64,000 bases of DNA from Hymenobacter duratus (GTDB taxonomy: Bacteria > Bacteroidota > Bacteroidia > Cytophagales > Hymenobacteraceae): the NCBI RefSeq assembly GCF_014698995.1, contig NZ_JACWZZ010000005.1, positions 1 through 64,000 on the forward strand. The letters run 5' to 3'. Positions 8,633 through 17,638 of this stretch are shown here, in pieces (positions within the stretch are counted from its first letter, which is position 1; the number at the start of each line of letters is the position of its first letter). Both the position numbers and the translations under genes were made by a program. Under the pieces are notes generated by a model that searched no databases, was not told where the DNA came from, and was given only the letters and a program-made list of their open reading frames with translations.

Positions 8633-9820
8633 CTACGAATCCAGCTCCTGCCGCACCTGCGCCGCTTCTTCGGGCGTATTGATGTTGCGCAATTCCTGCG
8701 GGGCCGGAGCGGCCAGCAGCTCTATATCGGAGTTGATGAGCGTTTTGCGCGGACAGCTATAACTCAGGCTCAAAAAGCGCAGCAGCTGCGGGTAGCTGGC
8801 CGGCTCCCAGATAGTGATAAGCGGCTCGGGCCATTCATTCTCCGGGCTTTGGAAAGCCGTAGCCATGCGAGCCGGCTGGCGGTGCTGCACCAGATGCGCC
8901 AGCGTAACTTCCGACAGCAGCGGCAGGTCACAGGCCACCACCAGCCAGGCCGCGTTAGGGTCGAGGCGAAAAGCCGAGAGGATGCCGCTGAGGGGGCCCA
9001 GGTCGGCGAAAGTGTCGGGCAGAGGGCGCAGGCCGGCGTATTCCAGCTCAGTTATCTGGTCGGGGCGGCAGGAAACGTGCACGTCCTGGCAGAAAGGGGC
9101 CAGCAGCTCGGCGGCGTATGCGCGCTGCTCCTGGCCGTGGTAGGCCAGCTTGCCCTTGTCCTGGCCCATGCGCTGGCTGCGGCCCCCGGCCAGCACCAGG
9201 CCCCGTAGCGGCGGCGCGGCCGCGTGCCATTCCTGCAGAATAAGGTCGGCAATGGCAGCCGTGTCGTGAAGGGACAACACGGGCACCTGCGCTTCCGCTA
9301 AATGCGCCCGCAGATACGCCGGCACCTCCGTTACGCCTTCGGGCAGCAGCAGGGCCCGCACGTCGGTGAGTCGGTCTAGCTTCTTCTCCACGGGTTTGGC
9401 GGGGTCAAGAATCACGAGCTGCTGGCGGGCCCGGAAATGGTTGCCATTCACGAGTACTAAGTTTTGGTGTTGCAGCAGCTCCTGTTGGCTGAACTTGTCC
9501 AACGGGCGCTTCACATCAAGACGCGTAAAGGTGATTTTGTCGGTCAGCTCGGCGGCGGCACCGGCCTGTAGAATAGCATCTTGGCCCCCGCTGCCACCTT
9601 GCGCCGCGTCGTCACCGGCGGCGTGGTCGGCATCCACGTAGGCCGCGCGCAACGTGGGTTGCAGCAGAGGCAGCAGTCGGGCCGCCAGCTCCTTGATTCT
9701 ACCACAGGGCGCACCCAGAATAGCCAACTCGTACCGGCCGAATTCGCCAGCGTGCGGGCGGGCCAGTTGGGCGTGCTTGCTGCGAGGCGCGTCGTTGGGG
9801 GTTGGCTGGTTATCCGGCAT
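8633..9820 (-). CDS. mobA: MobB-like/MobA fusion, Moco guanylyltransferase
   Basis: A 395-residue two-domain protein. Residues about 205-395 are MobA, which attaches GMP to molybdopterin: LAGGRSQRMGQDKGKL is the nucleotide-binding loop, with CDLPLL and the PEPLITIWE segment following. Residues about 28-195 look like a MobB Rossmann domain, but the expected Walker A lysine motif is replaced by LGAPCGRIKE, so GTP binding there is doubtful. It overlaps the end of moaC by 11 bp on the same strand, implying coupled translation. A bis-MGD-forming enzyme suits the FdhF-type oxidoreductase nearby. Confidence 0.88.
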   Translation of the reverse strand: MPDNQPTPNDAPRSKHAQLARPHAGEFGRYELAILGAPCGRIKELAARLLPLLQPTLRAAYVDADHAAGDDAAQGGSGGQDAILQAGAAAELTDKITFTRLDVKRPLDKFSQQELLQHQNLVLVNGNHFRARQQLVILDPAKPVEKKLDRLTDVRALLLPEGVTEVPAYLRAHLAEAQVPVLSLHDTAAIADLILQEWHAAAPPLRGLVLAGGRSQRMGQDKGKLAYHGQEQRAYAAELLAPFCQDVHVSCRPDQITELEYAGLRPLPDTFADLGPLSGILSAFRLDPNAAWLVVACDLPLLSEVTLAHLVQHRQPARMATAFQSPENEWPEPLITIWEPASYPQLLRFLSLSYSCPRKTLINSDIELLAAPAPQELRNINTPEEAAQVRQELDS

Positions 9821-10298
9821 GATGAAAATCCTGTTTGCCGCCGGTTTTACTCAGCAGGCGCGTTTCCTGAATCACGATGTCGTGCGACAACGCTTTGCAC
9901 ATATCATAAATGGTGAGGGCCGCCACTGAAGCACCGGTCAGAGCCTCCATTTCGACGCCGGTTTTGCCCGTGACGCTGGCCGTGCACTCAATCAGCACGG
10001 CATCAGGCCCATCTACTTCAATGCGCACCTGGCAGTCATCAAGGCCCAGCGGGTGGCACAGCGGAATCAGCTCGGAGGTGCGTTTGGCCCCCATAATGCC
10101 GGCCAGAATGGCGGTCTGGAAAACCGGTCCTTTGCGGGTGGGCAGGTCGCCCTGCTGCACCAACGCTATAATTTCGGGGCCGAGCACCACGCGGCTGCGG
10201 GCGCGGGCCACACGGCGGGTGGCAGTTTTGGAGCCCACATCGACCATAGCGGGCTGGCCGGCGGCGTTGAGGTGCGTGAGTTTAGGAGAATCGGACAT
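9810..10298 (-). CDS. moaC: Cyclic pyranopterin monophosphate synthase MoaC
   Basis: A 162-residue enzyme acting with MoaA to make precursor Z. Conserved pieces include MVDVGSKTATRRVA, the KRTSELIPLCHPL active-site motif, TGKTGVEMEALTGAS and the closing LLSKTGGK. The ATG at 10298 is preferred; the longer frame to 10370 has an unrelated leader. Its 3' end overlaps the mobA-fusion start. Confidence 0.96.
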   Translation of the reverse strand: MSDSPKLTHLNAAGQPAMVDVGSKTATRRVARARSRVVLGPEIIALVQQGDLPTRKGPVFQTAILAGIMGAKRTSELIPLCHPLGLDDCQVRIEVDGPDAVLIECTASVTGKTGVEMEALTGASVAALTIYDMCKALSHDIVIQETRLLSKTGGKQDFHHAG

Positions 10299-10477
10299 AA
10301 CTAGGAGACGAAAACGGAGGGACGCATCTTTGCGTCGTGTTGTTGCCGGCAGCACCTTACGGCGCACCAAAAGGCGGTATCAGCACAACCTGTAGCACCG
10401 CGCAGAGTTTCTTATACGGCAACGGTCGGCCGACAACGGTCGACGGCAAAGATGCGCCTCACTTCTGACTTCCGAGT

Positions 10478-11698
10478 ATGATTTCTGCTGAACAGGCTAC
10501 CCAGCTTATTGCCGCCACCATTCGGCCGCTTTCCATCGAACTGCTGTCGTTGCCGCTGGCCGCCGGGCGCGTGCTGCGCGAAGACCTGCGCGCCGACCGA
10601 GACTTTCCGCCCTTCAACCGGGTGGCTATGGATGGCATTGTGGTACAGTATGCGGCCATTGAGGCTGGTCAGACGGAGTTTCTGGTGGAGCGGACGCAGT
10701 TCGCCGGCCAGCCACCGGAGACCCTCCAAAATCCGCAGGCGGCCATCGAAATCATGACGGGCGCCTCGCTGCCTGATGGTGCCGACACTAGCATCCGCTA
10801 CGAAGACCTAACTTTCCGGACCGAAGAAGCCACCGGCCAGCGCTACGCGCAGGTGCAGGTGCCGCCGCCCCGCGCAGGCCACAACATCCACCCGCGCGCC
10901 GCTGACCGCCGCCAAGGCGACCTGCTGCTGCCGGCCGGTACCGTGCTGGGTCCCACGGAACTAGCCGTGGCGGCCACTATTGGGGCGGCTACGGTGGCCG
11001 TTACGCGCCGCCCGCGGGTAGCAGTGGTCAGTACCGGCGACGAGCTGGTGCCCATCACGGCCACTCCCCTGCCCCATCAGATCCGGCGCTCCAACGGCCT
11101 GATGTTGCAAGCTGCCGCCAATACTGCTGGGGCCGTTACGGCGCTGTTCCATTTCAACGACGACGTAGCTGCACTACAGCAGGGCCTGCCGGCACTGCTA
11201 CACGACTTTGACGCGGTGGTGCTGAGCGGCGGCGTATCCAAAGGCAAGGCTGATTTTTTGCCGGAGGTGCTGCGTGGGTTGGGGGTGGAGCAACGGTTTC
11301 ATGAGGTGCAGCAGCGGCCAGGCAAGCCGTTTTGGTTTGGGCAGCACCCGAGCGGAGCGGTAGTGTTTGCGCTGCCCGGCAATCCGGTGTCGTCGTTCGT
11401 GAATTTTTACCGCTACGTGCACCCGTGGCTGCAGGCGGTGCAGCATCCTGCTGGCTTATCCAGTGTCCCCGTGCCCTCCGTGCTGGCCACCGACATCAGC
11501 TTCCGGCCGGTTCTCACGCATTTTCTGCTGGTGCGGCTGGAAGATGCGCCCGACGGCCGGCGCCTCGCGCACCCCGAGCGGGCCGGCGGCTCCGGCGACC
11601 AGGCCAGCCTGCTGACCAGCAATGCTTTTCTGGAGCTTCCTGCTGAGCAGGAGCATTTCCCGGCTGGCACCGTGCTCCCGGCGTGGCGGTTCCGGTGA
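10478..11698 (+). CDS. moeA: Molybdopterin molybdenumtransferase MoeA
   Basis: A 406-residue enzyme inserting molybdate into adenylylated molybdopterin. The N-terminal part contains FNRVAMDGI. The central MoCF-type domain has VAVVSTGDELVP, LSGGVSKGKADF and FALPGNPVSS, and a beta-barrel C-terminal domain follows. Length and order match the family. No separate mogA-like gene is visible, so adenylylation must be done by a gene elsewhere. It is divergent from moaC. Confidence 0.95.
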   Translation: MISAEQATQLIAATIRPLSIELLSLPLAAGRVLREDLRADRDFPPFNRVAMDGIVVQYAAIEAGQTEFLVERTQFAGQPPETLQNPQAAIEIMTGASLPDGADTSIRYEDLTFRTEEATGQRYAQVQVPPPRAGHNIHPRAADRRQGDLLLPAGTVLGPTELAVAATIGAATVAVTRRPRVAVVSTGDELVPITATPLPHQIRRSNGLMLQAAANTAGAVTALFHFNDDVAALQQGLPALLHDFDAVVLSGGVSKGKADFLPEVLRGLGVEQRFHEVQQRPGKPFWFGQHPSGAVVFALPGNPVSSFVNFYRYVHPWLQAVQHPAGLSSVPVPSVLATDISFRPVLTHFLLVRLEDAPDGRRLAHPERAGGSGDQASLLTSNAFLELPAEQEHFPAGTVLPAWRFR

Positions 11699-11755
11699 AA
11701 TAGTGATGAGTTGATTCCCGCACCTCTGAAAGCCTGGAAAGCAGCTACCGATTGT

Positions 11756-12175
11756 TTATCCCTCAAAATCCAGCCCGCAGTGGAAGCAGTGGCACTGCGG
11801 TTTCTCGGGGTCTAGGAGCCAGAGGCGCAAGCGGGTAAGCAGGGTGTGGGTGGGCTGTGGCGTCTGCTGGCAGACCACGTCGGTATGGTGGCAGCGGGGG
11901 CAGCGGGCAGCATCGGCGGTGGTTTCCTCTTCGGAGTGCGCCAGCGCATGCATGCTCGTGCGGCTGGCTTCTAATATTTCCTGTGCCTCTGTTAAGTCCT
12001 GCTCCCGCACGTGCAGCCGCACGCCGCCCGAAATAGGGCCATACGGGCGGTTTTCGTTGCTCAGGAAGCTGGGAATACCGGCCGCGTCCAGTTGGTTTTT
12101 GGCCAAGTGCGCTGAAATAACATTGGCGAAGGATGCCAGCAGCACAATCGGGGTATCAGGAGACTCGTCGTACAT
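11756..12175 (-). CDS. DUF2007 protein with C-terminal zinc-ribbon cysteines
   Basis: A 139-residue soluble protein. Residues 8-70 match the DUF2007 ferredoxin-like fold (ANVISAHLAKNQLDAAGIPSFLSNE and a V-RLHVREQDLTEAQEIL ending). The C-terminal half adds two Cys pairs, CPRC near 94 and CFHC near 133, a likely zinc ribbon. DUF2007 proteins are sometimes called signal-transducing, without strong evidence. It converges on moeA and is separated from the MFS pair by a strong terminator. Confidence 0.75.
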   Translation of the reverse strand: MYDESPDTPIVLLASFANVISAHLAKNQLDAAGIPSFLSNENRPYGPISGGVRLHVREQDLTEAQEILEASRTSMHALAHSEEETTADAARCPRCHHTDVVCQQTPQPTHTLLTRLRLWLLDPEKPQCHCFHCGLDFEG

Positions 12176-12200
12176 GGGCCGCTGGTTTTCAGATAAAACA

Positions 12201-12228
12201 AAAGAAGCACCCTTTCGGGTGCTTCTTT
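12201..12228. terminator. Rho-independent terminator, both directions
   Basis: A perfect 12-bp stem, aaagaagcaccc (12201-12212) with gggtgcttcttt (12217-12228), has a tttc loop. It is A-rich before and T-rich after. It closes the MFS/small-subunit transcript read on the minus strand. Confidence 0.85.
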
Positions 12229-12259
12229 CATTAGCCGCAGCTTTTTTCTGCAGAGCGCC

Positions 12260-12403
12260 TTATTGAAACAAGGCCAAGGCTTTGATAAAGGTCTGGGAAA
12301 CGCCCCACGCCAATGGAACGCCCACGAAGAGCCAGGCGAAAGCCACAGCTCCGGTAGAACTGGGCGTGGCATCAGAAGTAGGATAAGAGGTTTTCTGGTC
12401 CAT
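12260..12403 (-). CDS. Small membrane companion of OFA-family MFS transporter
   Basis: A 47-codon gene starting at ATG 12403 and ending TAA at 12260. The product begins MDQKTSYPTSDATPSS and has one hydrophobic helix (about residues 19-36, AVAFAWLFVGVPLAWGV) followed by a short amphipathic end. Single-helix small proteins of this form occur directly after oxalate/formate antiporter-type transporters and are annotated as the MFS small subunit. Here it starts 32 bp after the transporter stop, on the same strand, and ahead of the shared terminator. The function is inferred from position and form. Confidence 0.7.
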   Translation of the reverse strand: MDQKTSYPTSDATPSSTGAVAFAWLFVGVPLAWGVSQTFIKALALFQ

Positions 12404-12435
12404 GAGTTCAGGATATGTAGGATGATGGCAGCGGA

Positions 12436-13845
12436 TTAGGCCGCTGCTTTTTTAGCAGCTTCCTTCTCGAAGTATTGCTCCGCCACAGGCCGCACCAGGA
12501 AGTTGGCTATCAACCCCACGACCAGCAGGCCCGCCATGGTGTAGAACACTGACTGATACGCGGCCGCCCCTACCAAGCCATTGGCCTTGGCATTGGTATG
12601 CAGGTAGTTCACGATGACAGGGCCCAGCACGCCGGCCGTACTCCAGGCCGTGAGCAGGCGGCCATGAATGGCACCTACCTGCAGCTTGCCGAACAAATCG
12701 GAGAGGTAGGCCGGAATGGTGGCGAAACCGCCGCCGTACATGCTCAGAATCACGCAGGTTACTACCACAAATAGCGTAAGCTGCGCCCCGGCTCCCAGTG
12801 TGGGCACCAGTGCGTAGAGCAGAATTCCCAGCCCGAAGTAGATGGCGTAGGTGGTTTTGCGGCCCATCTTATCCGAAGCCGACGACCAGAAGAAGCGCCC
12901 TAACAGATTGAACAGACTCAGCAGGCCCACAAACCCGGCCGCCGCCGCCGCCGTCACGCCCCGGCCCGCGCCCATCACTCCATCTGAGAAAGATTCCTGG
13001 ATGAGTGGCGAGGCCGTTTCGAGCACGCCGATACCGGCCGTCACATTCATACACAGCACCACCCACAGCAGCCAGAATTGCGGCGTCTTAATGGCGTTGT
13101 CGGCCGTGACGTTGCCGGTCGTAATCAGGGCGTTGTGCTCGTTGGAAGGCACGTAGCCTTCGGGCTTCCAGTCATCGGCCGGCACCCGAATGGTCCAGAC
13201 CCCGAACTGCATGAACAGCAGGTAAATCAGGCCCATGGCCAGGAACGTGGCGGCTACGCCCAGCGTGCCGGTACCGGCCGCCTTGAAGTGGTCCATGAGG
13301 GTTACGGCCAGCGGCGAGCCAATCATGGCGCCGCCGCCAAACCCCATGATGGCCATGCCTGTAGCCACGCCCCGGCGGTCCGGAAACCACTTGATGAGCG
13401 TGCTTACGGGCGAGATATAGCCAATGCCCAGCCCGATGCCGCCCACAAAGCCATAGCCGAAATACACCAGCCAGATACTGTGCAGATGTACCCCCAATGC
13501 CGCAATAAAGAAGCCGCCGCCAAAGCACAGCGACGACGCCAGCATGGCCTTGCGGGGCCCTACCCGCTCCAGCCACTTCCCGAAAATAGCCGCTGAAAGA
13601 CCCAGCAGTACAATAGCAATGGAAAAGATAACTCCCAGCTGCCCGGGCGTCCAGTCAGCAGGTGCGGGGGCGTCGGGGTTGCCGCTGATGAGGGCACCGA
13701 GGGGCTTTTTGAATACGCTGAATGCATACGCCTGCCCAATGGCCAGGTGAATGGCCAGGGCGGCGGGGGGCACCAGCCAACGATTGTAGCCGGGCCCGGC
13801 TACGGTGCGGCTGCGGTCCAGTAAGGAGTCTTCTGCCATGTGCAT
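12436..13845 (-). CDS. OFA-family MFS transporter (oxalate/formate antiporter-like)
   Basis: A 469-residue, 12-helix inner-membrane carrier. Family marks include IGQAYAFSVFKKPL in helix 1, LGIGYISPVSTLIKWFPDRRGVATGMAIMGFGGGA and NLLGRFFWSSASDKMGRK. OFA members exchange carboxylates such as oxalate, formate or lactate. It sits near an FdhF-like enzyme, suggesting but not proving a formate-related substrate. Starts at ATG 13845 or 13839 are both reasonable; the frame extends further upstream without homology. A one-helix companion gene follows. Confidence 0.82.
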   Translation of the reverse strand: MHMAEDSLLDRSRTVAGPGYNRWLVPPAALAIHLAIGQAYAFSVFKKPLGALISGNPDAPAPADWTPGQLGVIFSIAIVLLGLSAAIFGKWLERVGPRKAMLASSLCFGGGFFIAALGVHLHSIWLVYFGYGFVGGIGLGIGYISPVSTLIKWFPDRRGVATGMAIMGFGGGAMIGSPLAVTLMDHFKAAGTGTLGVAATFLAMGLIYLLFMQFGVWTIRVPADDWKPEGYVPSNEHNALITTGNVTADNAIKTPQFWLLWVVLCMNVTAGIGVLETASPLIQESFSDGVMGAGRGVTAAAAAGFVGLLSLFNLLGRFFWSSASDKMGRKTTYAIYFGLGILLYALVPTLGAGAQLTLFVVVTCVILSMYGGGFATIPAYLSDLFGKLQVGAIHGRLLTAWSTAGVLGPVIVNYLHTNAKANGLVGAAAYQSVFYTMAGLLVVGLIANFLVRPVAEQYFEKEAAKKAAA

Positions 13846-14051
13846 GGTGGGTTTGGTTGGGAAAAAGAGCATCGGCATTCGCAGTATCTGCTTGGTAAGC
13901 AGAGCTGAGAATGAGGAAGATATCGGCTTTGTACGCCGATAATCCCCAAACACACAACTATTTTTTGCTAAAAAACTATAGCAACCCCTGTAGCAACATC
14001 ATTTTGTCTGCTACTAAAGCCATTGCGACGTCCTCGGCCCTGCTTCACGCT

Positions 14052-15584
14052 CTATTCTGTAGCTGCCTGCTTACTCAGCCACCCGCGCAGCCCTTTCTTC
14101 CGTGCAGCCTTCAAAAAGTCGTCGATTCCGGCCGACATAGCCTTGGCCATCTGCTCCTGCCGGATAGGGTCAGTCAGCAGTTTCTCGTCTTCCGGATTTG
14201 ATATAAAAGCTGTTTCCACCAGCGCGTTGGGATATTCAGTGGGTCCGTTGAGGCCAAAATTGAAATTACCGACCAAGCCCCATCCCGGTAAGCCGGTTTC
14301 CTGCATGCGCCCATACAGCGCCTCGGCCAGCGGCCGGAAAGCGGTGTAGCGGTAGAAGGCACTGGTACCACGCGCCGTAGTGCCACCGGTAGAGTTGACG
14401 TGGATACTGACCAACAGGGCCGGCCGGCGGCGGCGTAATAGGGCTACCCGTTCTGCTATTTCCAGGCTTGCGTCGGTTTCGCGGGTCATAAGTACGCGGG
14501 CTCCCCGGCGCTCCAATTCCTGCCGCAGCTGTTGGGCTATAGCCAGTGTAAGGTCTTTCTCACGAGCTCCGCTGGCGCCAATAGCTCCTACATTGGTGCC
14601 GCCGTGCCCGGCATCAATAGCCACCAGCAGCCCCTTCAGGCGTAGTTTGGCGGGTGGGCGCGCCACCTGCACAACAAGGGTATTCTGCTCGTAGCCAATG
14701 TGGTAGCCCCAGCTTTGGCGGTGGCGCAGAGGCAGTACCATCCTGAATACATCGGGTTGCGGCTGCTCGTAGTAGATGGCACCCAACTCACGCAGCCCGT
14801 CCCGCTGCGTTATCCAGTTGGTGTTAGACGTGGCGCCAAAAACATCTATCACTAGCCGCGTGGGGTTCTGAAGCACCTGCGAACGGTAAGGCAGCCGCTG
14901 GGTGAGCGGCACACGCACATAGTCGTAGAGGGAGTCGCCGCGCACGCTCCAGGAACCGGTGAGGGAAGCAGGCACAAAGCCGCCGGGCGGAAGCAGCCGG
15001 ACGCCTGTTACCGGCGACCAGGCATAGTGCCCTTCCGCCAGCCGCACGCGGTACTGGTCTGCCACCCGGCCCGTCACATGTAGCAGCACCAACGAATCGA
15101 GGTAACCTATCTTGGCCCCACCCAGTCGGTCATCGCCGAGGCCGTAATTGAGGTGGGACAGCGCGCCTTTGGTCACGGCCAGCAGGGGCTGGTTTGGGTT
15201 GAGCAACCGCACCGGAAAAGCCGTTTGCAGCGAATCATGGCGGCCATCGGGCAGGCGCAGGTGCAGCCACAGCGGCTGGCCTTCGCTCAGCGTATCGGTG
15301 GGGCGCAACTGGTAGGTACCCTGGTACACTCCTCGCACCCCCTGGGCCTGTTCAGGACTCAGTTCCGTCAGGGGCTGGCCGTTCAGGAAAGAGGCCTGGC
15401 CGCCCGGCTCTCCCAACACGCGGACCTGCAGCGCATCGCCGGGACTTAGCCACAGCTCGCCAACTGGTATGGTTTCCGCTTTGCGAATAAGACGCTGCGC
15501 CTGTGCCGCCTGCCCTAGCAGCAGCAGGGCTGCCACGCAGGCTATCCAGTTGCTACTCTTTGCCGTGCTAGTTTTCTGCGCCAT
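14052..15584 (-). CDS. Secreted N-acetylmuramoyl-L-alanine amidase (Amidase_3)
   Basis: A 510-residue periplasmic peptidoglycan hydrolase cleaving the MurNAc-L-Ala bond. A signal peptide covers residues 1-29 (ending GQAAQA). About 280 residues of beta-rich sequence follow, similar to AMIN-type domains. Residues about 310-500 form Amidase_3, with DAGHGGTNVGA, SIHVNST and ETAFISNPEDE supplying zinc ligands and the catalytic Glu. The ATG at 15584 is chosen because an upstream terminator (15591-15620) lies inside the longer frame that opens at 15644. Confidence 0.88.
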   Translation of the reverse strand: MAQKTSTAKSSNWIACVAALLLLGQAAQAQRLIRKAETIPVGELWLSPGDALQVRVLGEPGGQASFLNGQPLTELSPEQAQGVRGVYQGTYQLRPTDTLSEGQPLWLHLRLPDGRHDSLQTAFPVRLLNPNQPLLAVTKGALSHLNYGLGDDRLGGAKIGYLDSLVLLHVTGRVADQYRVRLAEGHYAWSPVTGVRLLPPGGFVPASLTGSWSVRGDSLYDYVRVPLTQRLPYRSQVLQNPTRLVIDVFGATSNTNWITQRDGLRELGAIYYEQPQPDVFRMVLPLRHRQSWGYHIGYEQNTLVVQVARPPAKLRLKGLLVAIDAGHGGTNVGAIGASGAREKDLTLAIAQQLRQELERRGARVLMTRETDASLEIAERVALLRRRRPALLVSIHVNSTGGTTARGTSAFYRYTAFRPLAEALYGRMQETGLPGWGLVGNFNFGLNGPTEYPNALVETAFISNPEDEKLLTDPIRQEQMAKAMSAGIDDFLKAARKKGLRGWLSKQAATE

Positions 15585-15590
15585 TACCGG

Positions 15591-15620
15591 AAAAAGAAAG
15601 CCCCGCACTGCGGCGGGGCT
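15591..15620 (-). terminator. Terminator of the lipoprotein gene
   Basis: The stem agccccgc (599-606) / gcggggct (613-620) is followed on the minus strand by a T-rich tract (complement of 15591-15599). It ends the gene whose stop is at 15645 and sits just before the amidase start. Confidence 0.8.
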
Positions 15621-15644
15621 CATTACACATTCAGTTGAGGACAT

Positions 15645-16184
15645 TTACTTCTCCTTCACGGCATCCCCAAGGTCTTTCATGTCGCGGCCGGTTTCAAGCG
15701 CTGTAAACTCGGTCTGCAGCGCCCGGATGTGCAGCTCGTCTCGGCCTCTGATATCAAGGCGAATGGTACGAAACCGCGCATTGAGGCGGCGGCTGAGCGC
15801 GGTGGCATAGTCCCAGTCGCGCTGGGTCCACTGCTTGCGGTTGGTGCGCACCTGCTGCATAAACTGCACGAATGCCGGCTCAATAGTGGTCGGCGTCAGC
15901 TGCTCGATATTGCCGTAGCTGCCCAGCAGCTGGCCGGCAAAGGCGCGGGCCGCTACCGTATCGAGCGGCTGGCGGCTGCGCTCCCGCGACACCGAATCGA
16001 ATCGGGCGGCGCGGCGGCCAACAGTGCGGAGCTTATCGGCGGCCCGGTTGGCCAGCGTGTCGAGGTTGCGGGCTTCTTCGCGCACTGCTTCCTGCCGCTC
16101 GCGCGGAGTAGAGTCGCAGGCAGTGAGCAGAACGGCCGCCACACTCGTGGCTGTCAGGAGGCGGAAGGTTAGGAACGGGTTCAT
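15645..16184 (-). CDS. Predicted lipoprotein of unknown function
   Basis: A 179-residue protein with a lipoprotein signal peptide; the lipobox is LLTAC, placing Cys at residue 23. The mature part is helical, charged and Arg-rich, with no motif I recognise. It has its own terminator and is upstream of the amidase on the same strand, but there is no further functional clue. Confidence 0.75.
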   Translation of the reverse strand: MNPFLTFRLLTATSVAAVLLTACDSTPRERQEAVREEARNLDTLANRAADKLRTVGRRAARFDSVSRERSRQPLDTVAARAFAGQLLGSYGNIEQLTPTTIEPAFVQFMQQVRTNRKQWTQRDWDYATALSRRLNARFRTIRLDIRGRDELHIRALQTEFTALETGRDMKDLGDAVKEK

Positions 16185-16244
16185 GGAGCCAATGTACGCA
16201 AGCAGGGCCGGTTGAGGTTAGGCTCGGCTCGGCACTATGCCCGG

Positions 16245-16832
16245 CTAGCGCGGCGTCTGCAGCCGAAACGTAAACGGCAGTTCATATACTACCGGCACGG
16301 CACGGCCATTCAGGCGGGCCGGAATCCACTGCGCCGGAATGGTACGGCTGAGGCGCAGCGCCTCTTCGTCGCAGCCACCCCCAATGCCCATCAGAACTTT
16401 GTGGGAGGTAGCACGGCCCAGCGTATCAATGGCAAAAGACACCAGCACGCGGCCCTGAATATTGCGGCTTTGGGCCAGCTGCGGATAGTTTAGGCGGGCC
16501 ATGTAGGCTGCCAGCGCCGCCTCGCCGCCAATGAACAACGGGGGCTGTTGCACACGCGTCCGGGTCCATTGGCCGGGCGTCACTTCCGTTTCATACGGAA
16601 TGTCCTCAATGGGCCGGTAAAAGAGGAGCTTATTGGCAGTATGGTCGTAGCGCTGCACCAGTACCTGGCGGCCGTCGCGGGTGAGGCTGAAATATTCCCA
16701 GACGCCTACCTTCTGGCCCTTCACCATTTCGCCGGATTCCAGGTCGTTTTTGCGGCGCTGCGCCTGAGTATCGGGACTTACCAACAGGAATGCGAGGGCA
16801 CAGAGTGCCCCCAAAGCGTAAGCGTGTTTCAT
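16245..16832 (-). CDS. Secreted TonB C-terminal domain protein
   Basis: A 195-residue protein with a signal peptide (residues 1-25, ending DTQAQ) and a TonB_C fold over residues about 110-190: YPQLAQSRNIQGRVLVSFAID, then CDEEALRLSRTIPAQWIPARLNGRAV and a final LPFTFRL strand. Unlike energising TonB it has no N-terminal membrane anchor or Pro-rich spacer, so it may bind periplasmic partners rather than transmit energy. Residues 30-70 resemble MORN/antitoxin-like repeats often seen ahead of TonB_C in Bacteroidota. Confidence 0.75.
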   Translation of the reverse strand: MKHAYALGALCALAFLLVSPDTQAQRRKNDLESGEMVKGQKVGVWEYFSLTRDGRQVLVQRYDHTANKLLFYRPIEDIPYETEVTPGQWTRTRVQQPPLFIGGEAALAAYMARLNYPQLAQSRNIQGRVLVSFAIDTLGRATSHKVLMGIGGGCDEEALRLSRTIPAQWIPARLNGRAVPVVYELPFTFRLQTPR

Positions 16833-17075
16833 GCGTGGGTGGGAAGAGGTACGGCCAGCCTGGGGGGAGTAGGCTAACCGTTGTCAGATCAAAAAAATAG
16901 CATTTAAATCCAATATCTATTCTTCTGCATTTTCCATCCTCAACCGGGTGTTTTATGGCTCAATACACGTCAGACGATGCTTTAGAGAACCTAACAACCC
17001 AGTGAGGCGCTGAAAGGCAGCAGGTTAGATTCCGGAAATTTACAAACGTCCACACACAAATACAAACCGGGGCAC

Positions 17076-17561
17076 TTAGCTTTCTGCCTCTCCTAGTCGG
17101 TTGCGCAGGTCATGCAGCTGGGCCTGAAGGCCGGGCCAGTAGCGGCAGATGCGTTGCAGCCGCAACAGCACGCGCAGGGCGCCGGCATCGTCGCCGAGCA
17201 TGCGGATCATGGTGGCCCAGCCACTCAGCGCCCCGAAATGGCGGGGCTCCAGGCGCAGGGTCTGCTGAATGTCGCGGATGGAGGCCCGGTATTCTCCCCG
17301 CAGGTAATGGGCGGTAGCACGCTTGTTCCAGCCTTCCGCGTACGAGGGGCACTCTTCTATCAATACCGTGAAATCGGCAATGGCGTGGCTGTAGTCGCCG
17401 GCCGCCATGGCCCGCATACCGGCTTCCAGGTGCTTATCCAGCCGCCGATTTCCCGTAGACAGCCACAACTGCCAGATACCGTTCTGCAGGGCTTCTATCT
17501 CGGTAGGAGTAGTAGCCACGCGCAAACGCTCAAATAGCTCATCCAGCGTGTCCAAAAGCAA
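17076..17561 (-). CDS. TPR-repeat protein
   Basis: A 161-residue, all-helical protein with at least three tetratricopeptide units, for example GDYSHAIADFTVLIEECPSYAEGW and GEYRASIRDIQQTLRLEPRHFGAL. It is likely a protein-binding scaffold of unknown partner. No ATG is available at the natural N-terminus; TTG at 17561 (MLLLDTLDELFERL) or 17555 is suggested. A GTG/ATG further upstream would lie inside metF. It follows metF on the same strand with a 77-bp gap. Confidence 0.6.
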   Translation of the reverse strand: MLLDTLDELFERLRVATTPTEIEALQNGIWQLWLSTGNRRLDKHLEAGMRAMAAGDYSHAIADFTVLIEECPSYAEGWNKRATAHYLRGEYRASIRDIQQTLRLEPRHFGALSGWATMIRMLGDDAGALRVLLRLQRICRYWPGLQAQLHDLRNRLGEAES

Positions 17562-17638
17562 AATCCTGAGAGGTAAGACAGAGAATGAAAAGGAATACGC
17601 AGGCAGCAATGCCACGGCTGGTGCGCTTACCGTATTGG

